This document shows positions 1 through 6,843 of a stretch of 31,903 nt of DNA, in pieces (position 1 is the stretch's first letter; every line of letters starts with the position of its first letter). Under the pieces are notes generated by a model. It had not been told where the DNA came from and did no database searches. It worked only from the letters and a program-made list of their open reading frames with translations. Source of the stretch: Holophagaceae bacterium UBA1801 (GTDB lineage Bacteria; Acidobacteriota; Holophagae; Holophagales; Holophagaceae); assembly GCA_002319925.1 (NCBI GenBank), contig DCFP01000178.1, positions 1-31,903 on the forward strand, given 5' to 3'. A program made the translations under genes and the position numbers.

Positions 1-235
1 CTTCTTCACGACCTTCTTGGCGGCCTTCTTGGGGGCGGCCTTCTTCACGACCTTCTTCACGGCCTTCTTGGCGGCCTTCTTGGGGGCGGCCTTCTTCACG
101 ACCTTCTTCACGGCCTTCTTGGCGGCCGGCTTCTTGGCAGCGGCCTTCTTGGCAGCCGGCTTCTTGGCGGCGGCCTTCTTCGCGGCGGGCTTCTTGGCAG
201 CAGCCTTCTTCGCGGCGGGCTTGCGGGCTTTCTTC
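1..235. repeat. Tandem DNA repeats encoding the Lys/Ala-rich tail
   Basis: A 51-bp unit (read on plus it begins cttcttcacgaccttcttca) occurs at 40-90 and again from 91 before diverging near 127. Positions 1-39 are a third copy lacking about 12 bp. Positions 130-230 are looser 30-bp units built on cttcttggcagcggcc. All units are multiples of three and keep the minus-strand KKAA-type frame. Copy number in such repeats often varies between strains. Confidence 0.8.
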
Positions 236-1287
236 GGGGCAGCCGCGACGGGCTCGCCTGTGCTCTCGACGGGAGTCATGGTCTCGTCAGGCATTTGGGT
301 ATGTTCCATTTGGAACTCCTTTTTGCCCTTTCGGGCGGGGTGAGAGAGAGGTGTTGATGGAAGGGGTGTAGTGGCTTTAGCGGCGCCACCAGTGGATTTA
401 CTTCGAATTTCCTTGCTAGCGATCTTTTTGGCCTTGGAAGCAAGACCTGCTTCGGGCGCACCGGAACCCGCTGCTGCGGCGGACTCCGCTTTGACCTTGG
501 CCTTGGAAACCTTCTTCGTGGATTCCACGCCGGAGAGGATCTGGGCCAAGCGTTTGCCAGGATAGAACTCGTCCAGCAGGGCGTCTCCGATGACGACGCC
601 ATGCACTCCCATGGCTTCGAGTTCCTGGATCTGCTGGAGGGTGCAAATGCCCGCTTCGATCATCCGGAGGCATTTCTTTTCCGGGACCTTCTTCATAAGG
701 GCGAGGGCCTTGTCCCAGGAGGGCTCCCAGGTGTCGAGGTTCCTGCCCAGCACACAAATGATGTCGGCGTTGGCTTCGAGGGCCCGCTTGAGATCGCTCT
801 CGCTCGCCACTTGCACCACCACGTCCAGCCCTTTGGCGACGGCCAGCTGGATCAGGGCCTGCAGGCGAGGGATCTCCAGGAGGGCGGCGACGAGGAACAC
901 AGCGTCGGCTCCCAGGATCTTGCTCTCCTCGATCTGATACTCCTCGAAGATGAAGTCCTGACGGAGGAGCGGGACCTTCACCGTGCTCCGCACCTCGGAA
1001 AGATGCTTGTCCTCGCCGAAGTAGAGGAAGCGGTCCGTGGCAACGGAAAGAGCCCGCGCACCGTTCTCCACAAGGCTTTTCGCGTGAGTCGAGGCTCGGT
1101 AGTTCTCACGCACCTGACCACGCAGGGGGTTCCCGCCTGAGATCTCAGCAATGATGGAAATGCCCGGCTGACTAAGTTCTTCTTTGAGAGAGTGGTGCCC
1201 GCGATACGATTCCTTCACCGCCGCTGGTCCTTTTTGCTTCTTGATTTCGATGTCCAGCGCCTTGAATATCTGGACTTTTTTCAGCAT
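1..1287 (-). CDS. TrpC-like TIM-barrel pseudoenzyme with histone H1-like Lys/Ala tail (3' end outside window)
   Basis: ATG at 1287 follows an in-frame TAA and a GGAGGG ribosome site. The frame then stays open for all 429 codons to the window edge. Residues 40-253 follow indole-3-glycerol phosphate synthase throughout (IIAEI, VPLLRQDFIF, GADAVFLVAALL, IEAGI, VVIGDALL). Canonical catalytic positions are changed: the lysine of AEIKR is S50, the general-acid lysine of LRKDF is Q110, the EV glutamate is Q159, and the GINNRNL asparagine is L180. Glutamates E48 and E211 remain. From about residue 254 the chain is disordered and rich in K, A, S and P; from about 350 it is AAKK/PAAKK/VVKK repeats like bacterial H1-type DNA-binding proteins. 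No trp genes lie nearby. I infer loss of IGPS activity and possible nucleic-acid binding; the tail might instead be made separately from an internal start at 309. Confidence 0.75.
   Translation of the reverse strand, partial: MLKKVQIFKALDIEIKKQKGPAAVKESYRGHHSLKEELSQPGISIIAEISGGNPLRGQVRENYRASTHAKSLVENGARALSVATDRFLYFGEDKHLSEVRSTVKVPLLRQDFIFEEYQIEESKILGADAVFLVAALLEIPRLQALIQLAVAKGLDVVVQVASESDLKRALEANADIICVLGRNLDTWEPSWDKALALMKKVPEKKCLRMIEAGICTLQQIQELEAMGVHGVVIGDALLDEFYPGKRLAQILSGVESTKKVSKAKVKAESAAAAGSGAPEAGLASKAKKIASKEIRSKSTGGAAKATTPLPSTPLSHPARKGKKEFQMEHTQMPDETMTPVESTGEPVAAAPKKARKPAAKKAAAKKPAAKKAAAKKPAAKKAAAKKPAAKKAVKKVVKKAAPKKAAKKAVKKVVKKAAPKKAAKKVVKK
307..321 (-). promoter_or_regulatory. Possible internal ribosome site and start codon for a free H1-like protein
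   Basis: On the minus strand an AAGGAG core (plus 316-321) sits 6 bases before ATG at 309, in the same frame as the TrpC-like protein. Starting here would give MEHTQMPDE followed by the Lys/Ala repeats, a normal layout for a small stand-alone H1-like protein. An SD this good inside a coding frame is unusual, but purine-rich lysine codons (AAA AAG GAG) could create it by chance. Confidence 0.4.
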
Positions 1288-1362
1288 TTACCACCCTCCA
1301 ACGGTCCGTGCCAAGTTACCGGGTTGAGCTTGGTGCACGTTGCAATTCGACTTCTGATTTCC

Positions 1363-1390
1363 ACTAAACCAGCGTTTCCAAATAGGTCAA
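1363..1390 (-). promoter_or_regulatory. Sigma-70-like promoter for the TrpC-like gene
   Basis: On the minus strand TTGACC (plus 1385-1390) is followed after 16 bases by TTTAGT (plus 1363-1368), in a locally AT-rich stretch. The -35 matches 5 of 6 consensus positions and the -10 matches 4 of 6. It would start transcription about 70 bases upstream of the ATG at 1287. Found by eye only. Confidence 0.4.
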
Positions 1391-1701
1391 CAAATTTGTG
1401 CATTGTTTCGAAAAAAAAATCGACTCGAATCCGTCGGCGCAAACCTCCGGATCGTCGCGTACCGCCTTCCGATCCTGCCGCCCGAAGTCCTGAGCCGAGA
1501 ATCGCAGCCGGACGGAATCGAACCTGTCGATCTTCCGAAACACGCGTTACCAGTGAATCTACAGCCAATCCAGAGGGCGGGTTTGATGCCTTGGTCCATC
1601 CTGAATCCTGCTTTTGGGGTGCCATCGATCATCCCTGCGGCGATCGTTCCGGGACATCCGGAACGGAGTGGATCACTTCGGCGATCATCAGTCTTCCACT
1701 T

Positions 1702-1729
1702 CAATCGGCTTGGATGCGCAGGCCGATGA
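1702..1729 (+). promoter_or_regulatory. Possible sigma-28-type promoter upstream of the glycosyltransferase
   Basis: CAAT (1702-1705), 16 bases, then GCCGATGA (1722-1729), which matches GCCGATAA at 7 of 8 positions. The spacing equals that of the stronger candidates before flagellin and fliS. The -35 half is poor, and the leader to the start at 1880 would be about 145 bases. Confidence 0.3.
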
Positions 1730-1879
1730 ATCCGTTGAAGGTCAAGTTTCCGAACGGAGGTCCTATTGGTCCTGGTCCATCCGGATGACAGCGGACGAAC
1801 GGAGGAATCGCGTGAACCTGAGCCGTTCCGACGGGCACAATCGCAACACAGCTCGTGCATACTTGCGTGGGAGCCAGCC

Positions 1880-3745
1880 ATGACCGAACGTCCCCGGATC
1901 TCCTTAAGCATCCCCACCTACAACCGGGTGGCGTATCTCAAGGGAGCGCTGGAAAGCGCCCTGCGGGAAATGGCGAGTCTTCCTGAGGGCGTGGTGGAAG
2001 TCCTGGTTTGCGACAACGCCTCCACGGACGGGACCGAGGAGTTCATCAATCACTGCCGGATCGAGCACCCCGAGCTGAAGTACTTCCGGAATCCCCAGAA
2101 CCTGGGCTTCGATCTGAACTACCTTCGATGCATCGAAGAAGCTCGCGGAGAATTCGTCTGGGTCATGGGTGACGACGACCTTTGGCGGATCGGCAGCGTG
2201 GCACGGGTGCTCCGCGAGATCGACGCGGGTGCCGAAGCGTGCCTATGCCTCTCCGTGGGGTGCGATCAGGAAATGAATCCGGTGGTCGTACTTCCCTGGT
2301 ATCTGGATCCGGATCCACCTAAGGTTTGGGAGCTGCGGGATCGGGAGGACCTGATCCGCTACTTCGATGCCTGTGCTTACAACGCGGCCGTGTTTGCCAC
2401 GATCAGCGTGGCCATCATCCCCCGAGACCGCTTCATGGACCACAAAGAGAGTTGCCTTCGGGTGGCTCGGCTCGATTTTTCGTCGACCCATATCTGGGGG
2501 ATGATGGAGTGCTTCAAGGAATCCATCAGGCTGCATTACATACCTGAAACGCTGGTCGAGAATCGTTTGACAAGTTCTTCCGGCGATCTCGACCTCTATG
2601 GGCGATGGATGCATGATCTGAAAATTTGGCCTCAAATTGCGGATGGTTTGTTCCTGGATGATCCAGAGGTGAACGTCGCCTTCTCTAAGATCGTGGGGCG
2701 CAATCATCACAACACGGTGATGCAGGGAATGAGACTTCACGCAGGCACCGAAGAAAGGTGGAACGCGGCCCGCCCTTATCTTCTCCGCGCAGGATTCACG
2801 CCCGTCATGATCGATGCCGTGAACCTTTGCTATCAATATTATTATGGAGACCACCTCCCTTCCCCGTGTCTGGATCCAGTCATGCTTTGCCTGGCAGACT
2901 TCCACCTTGTGGCCCGGGGCGCTCAGCGCATCGCTGTTCTGCTGATGGGAGACATGAATGATCTGCTGGAGGGAACCGCCCTTTTAGCTGCCCTGAGGCG
3001 GGATGGAAGGGCTGATCACGTTCAGGTCTATTGCTCCGCAGAATTCCTGGACCTCCTGGATGGCTTCCAGGTCCGCGAACTGGATGCAGGGCGCTACATC
3101 CGGGACGTGTTCTACCGGGAGTCCATGGCCAAAGTGATAAAAGCCTTTGAGCCTGAGCTGGTGCTGAACTTCGATCGTGCCCGGAACATCGTCTCCGATG
3201 ATCTCGTGGCCGCCGCCCATCCGGTGGCAGCCTTGGCCTATGAATACCAGGCGCCCTTGGAAGACGAGAAAAGGGCTCGAAAGGCAAAGCAGTACTACCC
3301 ATGCCTGCTTTCGAAAGATGCTGGCTTGAAAGAGGTGTTCGACGCCGTGGCCATGAATGTCTGCAATGCCGAAGTCTGGCCGTCGGCTGCTTCCATGGAG
3401 GAAGCGAAGACTCTTTTCGATGGGCAAGGATGGGAATCGGAAAAGACCCTGGCGGTTCTCGTCGATGATCCCCGACTGCCGCAGGATGCCCGGTTCCGGA
3501 CGGCTCTGATGGAAGCGGGCGGGTCGGGCTGGAACCTGATTGGTCTTGGTGAGCGGAATGCTTTTCGAGTCCTGGATGAGTGCCTGCAGCCTTGGGAGGG
3601 CCGGGCAATCAACCTGGCGGGCAGCTTGAGTTTGGGTTCCACTGCCGCGGTATTGCAGCGCTGTGCGGGGTACCTTGGGGGAGTGGCTGGACTTCAGGGT
3701 CTTGCCCTGGCTTCTGGATGCAAAGCTTACCCATTTGGGAAGTAA
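1880..3745 (+). CDS. Two-domain glycosyltransferase: GT2 (GT-A) fused to a GT9-like domain
   Basis: A 621-residue protein if started at ATG 1880, which has GGGAG about 7 bases upstream and begins directly before the GT2 opening strand (ISLSIPTYNR). An upstream in-frame start at 1766 would add a low-complexity leader and is less likely. Residues 6-110 are a family 2 glycosyltransferase with CDNASTDGTEE and a metal/nucleotide-binding GDDD at 97-100. Residues about 347-621 resemble heptosyltransferase family 9 (RIAVLLMGDMNDLLEGTALL; INLAGSLSLGSTAAVLQRC). The gene ends 162 bases before flagellin on the same strand, so flagellar glycosylation is the natural inference. Acceptor and donor sugars are unknown. 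It may catalyse two successive transfers, or the GT9-like part may only bind. Confidence 0.85.
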   Translation: MTERPRISLSIPTYNRVAYLKGALESALREMASLPEGVVEVLVCDNASTDGTEEFINHCRIEHPELKYFRNPQNLGFDLNYLRCIEEARGEFVWVMGDDDLWRIGSVARVLREIDAGAEACLCLSVGCDQEMNPVVVLPWYLDPDPPKVWELRDREDLIRYFDACAYNAAVFATISVAIIPRDRFMDHKESCLRVARLDFSSTHIWGMMECFKESIRLHYIPETLVENRLTSSSGDLDLYGRWMHDLKIWPQIADGLFLDDPEVNVAFSKIVGRNHHNTVMQGMRLHAGTEERWNAARPYLLRAGFTPVMIDAVNLCYQYYYGDHLPSPCLDPVMLCLADFHLVARGAQRIAVLLMGDMNDLLEGTALLAALRRDGRADHVQVYCSAEFLDLLDGFQVRELDAGRYIRDVFYRESMAKVIKAFEPELVLNFDRARNIVSDDLVAAAHPVAALAYEYQAPLEDEKRARKAKQYYPCLLSKDAGLKEVFDAVAMNVCNAEVWPSAASMEEAKTLFDGQGWESEKTLAVLVDDPRLPQDARFRTALMEAGGSGWNLIGLGERNAFRVLDECLQPWEGRAINLAGSLSLGSTAAVLQRCAGYLGGVAGLQGLALASGCKAYPFGK

Positions 3746-3805
3746 CTGCGGTCGCACTGGATTCCCGTGAAGACCCGGTGGGATATTTTCGATTTAAAAA
3801 AAAGC

Positions 3806-3833
3806 TAATGGATCGCCCTCCCAGGGCCGAAAA
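3806..3833 (+). promoter_or_regulatory. Sigma-28 (FliA)-type promoter for flagellin
   Basis: TAAT (3806-3809), 16 bases, then GCCGAAAA (3826-3833). This is close to the flagellar class 3 consensus TAAA-N15-GCCGATAA. It lies about 75 bases before the flagellin start, where such a promoter is expected. Spacing is one base longer than the E. coli consensus. Confidence 0.5.
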
Positions 3834-3868
3834 GAGAAATGTCGGGGGTTCCCCCTCACAAATAATCA

Positions 3869-3886
3869 GGCAACACGGATGTTGCC
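3869..3886 (+). promoter_or_regulatory. Hairpin in the flagellin leader
   Basis: GGCAAC (3869-3874) pairs perfectly with GTTGCC (3881-3886) around a six-base loop, 21 bases before the flagellin ATG and just upstream of the AAGGAGG ribosome site. It could stabilise the mRNA or serve a translational regulator such as those acting on flagellin leaders elsewhere. There is no direct evidence of function. Confidence 0.35.
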
Positions 3887-3907
3887 TTAGGCATCAAGGA
3901 GGATGTC

Positions 3908-4555
3908 ATGGTTTCCATTCTTACGAACGTCGCTGCAATGTCCGCCAGCCGTCAGCTGGGGATCACCTCTCACGGGATGCAGACCACGATCGAGCGGCTC
4001 ACCACGGGCAAGCGCATCAACCGATCTTCTGATGATGCGGCTGGCTTGGTGAACGCGGATCAGTTCGACGCCCAGGCCCGCATCGCTGGCCAGGATGTGC
4101 AGGCGGCGAACAACTCTTTCTTCGCCGCCCAGGCGAATGACGGTTACTTGGGTGAAGCGACCACCCAGGTCCAGCGTCTGGTGGAGCTGTACGAAGGCGG
4201 CAACGGTAGTTCCGCTGAGGCCACCTCCGTGCTGGCGAACGCCAACGCGGCCATGACCAAAGCCGGTCAGGCCAGCCTCACCATCACCAGTTTGGGCACT
4301 GCCACTGCAGCCCTGACCACCATCGACACGGCCCGCGGCACCTTCGCCGCCACCATGGCCACCCAGCTGAGCGCCGCGAACCTAGCGGGCATCTCCAAGG
4401 AGAACGCCACTTCTCAGTTGGGCAACATCATGGATGCCGATATCGGCTCCGAAGTGGTGAACCTCACCAAGTGGCAGATCCTGGCGCAGTCGGGCACCAG
4501 CGCCCTGAGCAACGCGAACCAGTCGAGCCAGTACGTGCTGGCCCTCCTCCGGTAG
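3908..4555 (+). CDS. fliC: Flagellin, minimal length
   Basis: Filament subunit, exported by the flagellar type III apparatus. ATG at 3908 follows AAGGAGG by five bases. The N-terminus carries the D0/D1 signature (ILTNVAAMSASRQL, ERLTTGKRINRSSDDAAGL) and the C-terminus the matching helices (NIMDADIGSEVVNLTKWQIL, ending SQYVLALLR). At 215 residues it is well below typical flagellins (about 270-500). The surface domains D2/D3 are absent, and so is the usual FNGxxLLDG segment of D1. The middle is rich in Ser, Thr and Ala (about residues 95-150) and could carry O-glycans. A sigma-28-type promoter and leader hairpin precede it, and a hairpin terminator or attenuator follows. Function as a flagellin is confident; how it packs without the missing segment is unknown. 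Confidence 0.95.
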   Translation: MVSILTNVAAMSASRQLGITSHGMQTTIERLTTGKRINRSSDDAAGLVNADQFDAQARIAGQDVQAANNSFFAAQANDGYLGEATTQVQRLVELYEGGNGSSAEATSVLANANAAMTKAGQASLTITSLGTATAALTTIDTARGTFAATMATQLSAANLAGISKENATSQLGNIMDADIGSEVVNLTKWQILAQSGTSALSNANQSSQYVLALLR

Positions 4556-4574
4556 CGTTGAGCGGTTCTGAATC

Positions 4575-4610
4575 ACCGGGGGACGGGCCTCGCGCCCGCC
4601 TCCCGGTTTC
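4575..4610 (+). terminator. Hairpin terminator or attenuator after flagellin
   Basis: ACCGGG (4575-4580) pairs with CCCGGT (4602-4607), and an inner CGGGC/GCCCG pair closes a CTCGC loop. A short TTTC follows. The stem is strong but the T-tract is weak, so partial read-through into flaG is likely. That would explain more flagellin than FlaG/FliD from one promoter. Confidence 0.5.
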
Positions 4611-4628
4611 TCAGTGAGGAGCGCTGCC

Positions 4629-5027
4629 ATGGCCGATCAAGTCAATCCCATCGGGAGTGCGGCTACGGGACCACCGCAACTACTCATTGCAGTTGCGGCC
4701 GCCCAGCCTGCTCCAACCCAAACGCGTCCTGCCAAAGCTGCGGATACCCAGCCCAGCAAGCCTGAAAGTGCCTCCGCCGGACATGCCACCCAGGTCACCG
4801 ATGGTGATCTGGAGCTGATCAATAGCCAGCTTCAAGCGGCGAATTCGAACCTGAAATTTCAAATCGATGAAGTTTCGGGCATCAGCTATTTCAAGATCCT
4901 CGATTCGGCGACAGGGAAGGTGATTCGGCAGGTGCCTTCCGAGGAAATTCTGTCGATGGCCCGCAAGTTGCGTGAGCTGTCCAGCCATCAGGATGCCTCC
5001 GGTGTCCTCATGGATAAGGAAGGCTGA
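4629..5027 (+). CDS. flaG: FlaG family flagellar protein
   Basis: 132 residues from ATG 4629, which has GAGGAG seven bases upstream; an upstream in-frame GTG at 4614 is less likely. The first 55 residues are Ala/Pro/Gln-rich and probably unstructured. The remainder is the FlaG domain: a helix (LELINSQLQAANSNLKFQID), then the family core (YFKILDSATGKVIRQVPSEE) and a final helix. FlaG proteins influence filament length and are usually encoded between flagellin and fliD, as here. The fliD start lies 25 bases after its stop. Confidence 0.9.
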   Translation: MADQVNPIGSAATGPPQLLIAVAAAQPAPTQTRPAKAADTQPSKPESASAGHATQVTDGDLELINSQLQAANSNLKFQIDEVSGISYFKILDSATGKVIRQVPSEEILSMARKLRELSSHQDASGVLMDKEG

Positions 5028-5052
5028 ACCCTTCCTGCAAGCGGAGGTACCC

Positions 5053-6768
5053 ATGGCCACCACTGGTATCAGCTTCCAGGGCATCACGTCTGGTTTGCAA
5101 ACGGACCAGTTAATCTCGGCCATCATGGCCCAGGAGAGCTTGCCCCTTCAGCGTCTGAAGGACAAGGAGACCGCGAATACCAACCGCAAAAATGCGCTGA
5201 GCACACTGCAGTCGGATATGACGGCGCTGGCGACGAGTCTCCAGACCCTTCAGTATTCGGCCTCAGGTTTCAGCGCGCGATCCGTTTCCAGCTCCGATGC
5301 GGACAACACCTATGTGACGGCTACGGCCAATGGGGCCGCACCGGGCAATTACGACCTAAACGTGACATCCGCAGCGACCCGGGGCCGGCTTACGCCGACC
5401 CTCGATGGCGTTACGGGATTACCCACGAATCTAGCGGTCGCGGATCCCAATTCAACCCATATCATCACGTCTGGCACGACGGCCACCTTCGCGGTCCAGG
5501 GCACGGACGGCACCGTCAAGACCTTCACGATCGACGACAGCAACAACAGCCTGTACGGCTTGCGGGATGCCATCAATGCATCGCAGACCGGGATGGCGAA
5601 GGGCGCCGGGGTGACCGCGTCCGTGGTCAACACAGGCCAGGGAGACAAACCTTACCAACTCGTGATCACAGCCAACAGCACCGGGACGGGCAGCACCCAG
5701 GGTCTGGTCACCCTCGCGGATGTCACCGGTGGCGGCGCGAACAACCTCATCGGGATCGCTGCCGGGACGGTCGATTCTCCCACCAAGATTTCGAACGGAC
5801 TATATTCCGCCCAGGCCGCGACGGATGCCAAGTTCAGCGTCAACGGTATCCAGATGACCCGGTCTTCCAATACCGTGACGGATGCGGTGGATGGGGTCAC
5901 TTTCAACATCAAGCAGGGCAGTCAGACGGGGACCACCTCGCTAACCGTTTCCGAAGACACCAGCACCATCACCACGGCCATGCAGGATGTGGTCAATAGG
6001 TACAACACCCTCATCGCCGACTACAAAAAAGGCACCACCGCGCTGAAGGATTCGGATGGAAACATCATCCCTGCAGCGCTGTCGAACGATCCCACGGCCC
6101 GCAACATCATGAACCAGGTCCGGACGGCCTTCCGGGGCATCCCCCCGGGTCTGTCTCCCACAGCGACCTATCATTCCACAGGTGATATCGGCATCACCTC
6201 TGCCTCGGATGGCACCCTCAGCCTCAACACCACCACGTTCCAGAAGGCACTCACCACCGATCCCACCTCGGTGATGAACCTCTTCGCCTTCTCGGGCACG
6301 ACCACGAACGGGGTGGCGACCTTCCAGTACGGGGGGGCGAAGACGACCACGGGCAACGTGGATTTCAATATCAGCTCGTACGACAGTGGCACCGGCAACT
6401 GGTCGGGCACCGTCAATGGCATCGCAGTCACCGGGACCAAGGATGGAAACATCGCTAGCACCGCGGGAACTTCCATTGAAGGCCTGATGCTCCATGTGAC
6501 GGGCACGGGCGCGGGCACCCTGACCTTGACCAAGGGCGCTGGCCAGTTGACCCAGGATGCCGTTTCCAATCTGACCTCCTACCAAGGAACCTTCTGGAAC
6601 ACCCTCTCCAGCATCGATCAGCAGAACAAGGATCTCGACTACCGGATCAGCCAGCAGCAGTCCATGCTCGACAAGCGCCAAGCCACCTTGCAGGACCAGT
6701 TCTCCAGGATGGAAACCCTCATCAGTCAGATGCGGGCCAGCAGCGGGTCGCTCTCATCTTCGGGATAA
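5053..6768 (+). CDS. fliD: Flagellar filament cap protein FliD
   Basis: 571 residues from ATG 5053, with GGAGG five bases upstream; a longer frame from 4972 overlaps flaG and lacks family similarity before MATTGISF. The N-terminal FliD domain (GLQTDQLISAIMAQESLPLQ, then a coiled helix to about residue 70) and the C-terminal coiled coil (SIDQQNKDLDYRISQQQSML) are both present. Between them lies a large Thr/Gly/Ser-rich beta region. FliD forms the cap at the filament tip under which flagellin folds. The length is within the usual 450-700. Order flaG-fliD-fliS, interrupted by one glycosyltransferase gene. Confidence 0.95.
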   Translation: MATTGISFQGITSGLQTDQLISAIMAQESLPLQRLKDKETANTNRKNALSTLQSDMTALATSLQTLQYSASGFSARSVSSSDADNTYVTATANGAAPGNYDLNVTSAATRGRLTPTLDGVTGLPTNLAVADPNSTHIITSGTTATFAVQGTDGTVKTFTIDDSNNSLYGLRDAINASQTGMAKGAGVTASVVNTGQGDKPYQLVITANSTGTGSTQGLVTLADVTGGGANNLIGIAAGTVDSPTKISNGLYSAQAATDAKFSVNGIQMTRSSNTVTDAVDGVTFNIKQGSQTGTTSLTVSEDTSTITTAMQDVVNRYNTLIADYKKGTTALKDSDGNIIPAALSNDPTARNIMNQVRTAFRGIPPGLSPTATYHSTGDIGITSASDGTLSLNTTTFQKALTTDPTSVMNLFAFSGTTTNGVATFQYGGAKTTTGNVDFNISSYDSGTGNWSGTVNGIAVTGTKDGNIASTAGTSIEGLMLHVTGTGAGTLTLTKGAGQLTQDAVSNLTSYQGTFWNTLSSIDQQNKDLDYRISQQQSMLDKRQATLQDQFSRMETLISQMRASSGSLSSSG

Positions 6769-6843
6769 CTGGTATTCCAATGGATTCCGTCAGGGTCCTT
6801 TCCATGAGACAAAGATTTCCAGGATTGGACCAAGGGGAATTCT

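Larger units (their letters stand above)
1288..1879. other. Intergenic region between divergent genes
   Basis: This 592-base stretch separates the minus-strand TrpC-like gene from the plus-strand glycosyltransferase. It holds the minus-strand promoter candidate at 1363-1390, a run of nine A at about 1409-1418, and a possible sigma-28-type promoter at 1702-1729. Several open frames cross it, but their translations are arginine/serine/proline-rich and lack any family signature or ribosome site, so I call no gene. A short tRNA-like patch around 1510-1570 does not fold into a tRNA. Confidence 0.55.

Noticed and set aside
17..343. Plus-strand frame of Phe/Ala/Gly repeats
   Set aside because: It is the complement of the minus-strand AAKK repeats; the minus-strand reading has a ribosome site, a start and a sensible product.
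601..1140. Plus-strand 179-codon open frame
   Set aside because: Antisense to the TrpC-like barrel, which is clearly recognisable on the minus strand.
1505..1575. tRNA-like patch on the minus strand (GGTTCGATTCC and a GGTAACGC D-loop-like piece)
   Set aside because: The T-stem needs a bulge, the anticodon stem does not pair and no acceptor stem can be formed, so it is not a tRNA. At most it is a remnant, and more likely chance.
1387..1917. Long minus-strand open frame, and overlapping plus-strand frames, between the TrpC-like gene and the glycosyltransferase
   Set aside because: Arg/Ser/Gly-rich translations, no ribosome site, no family motif, and overlap with the start of the glycosyltransferase.
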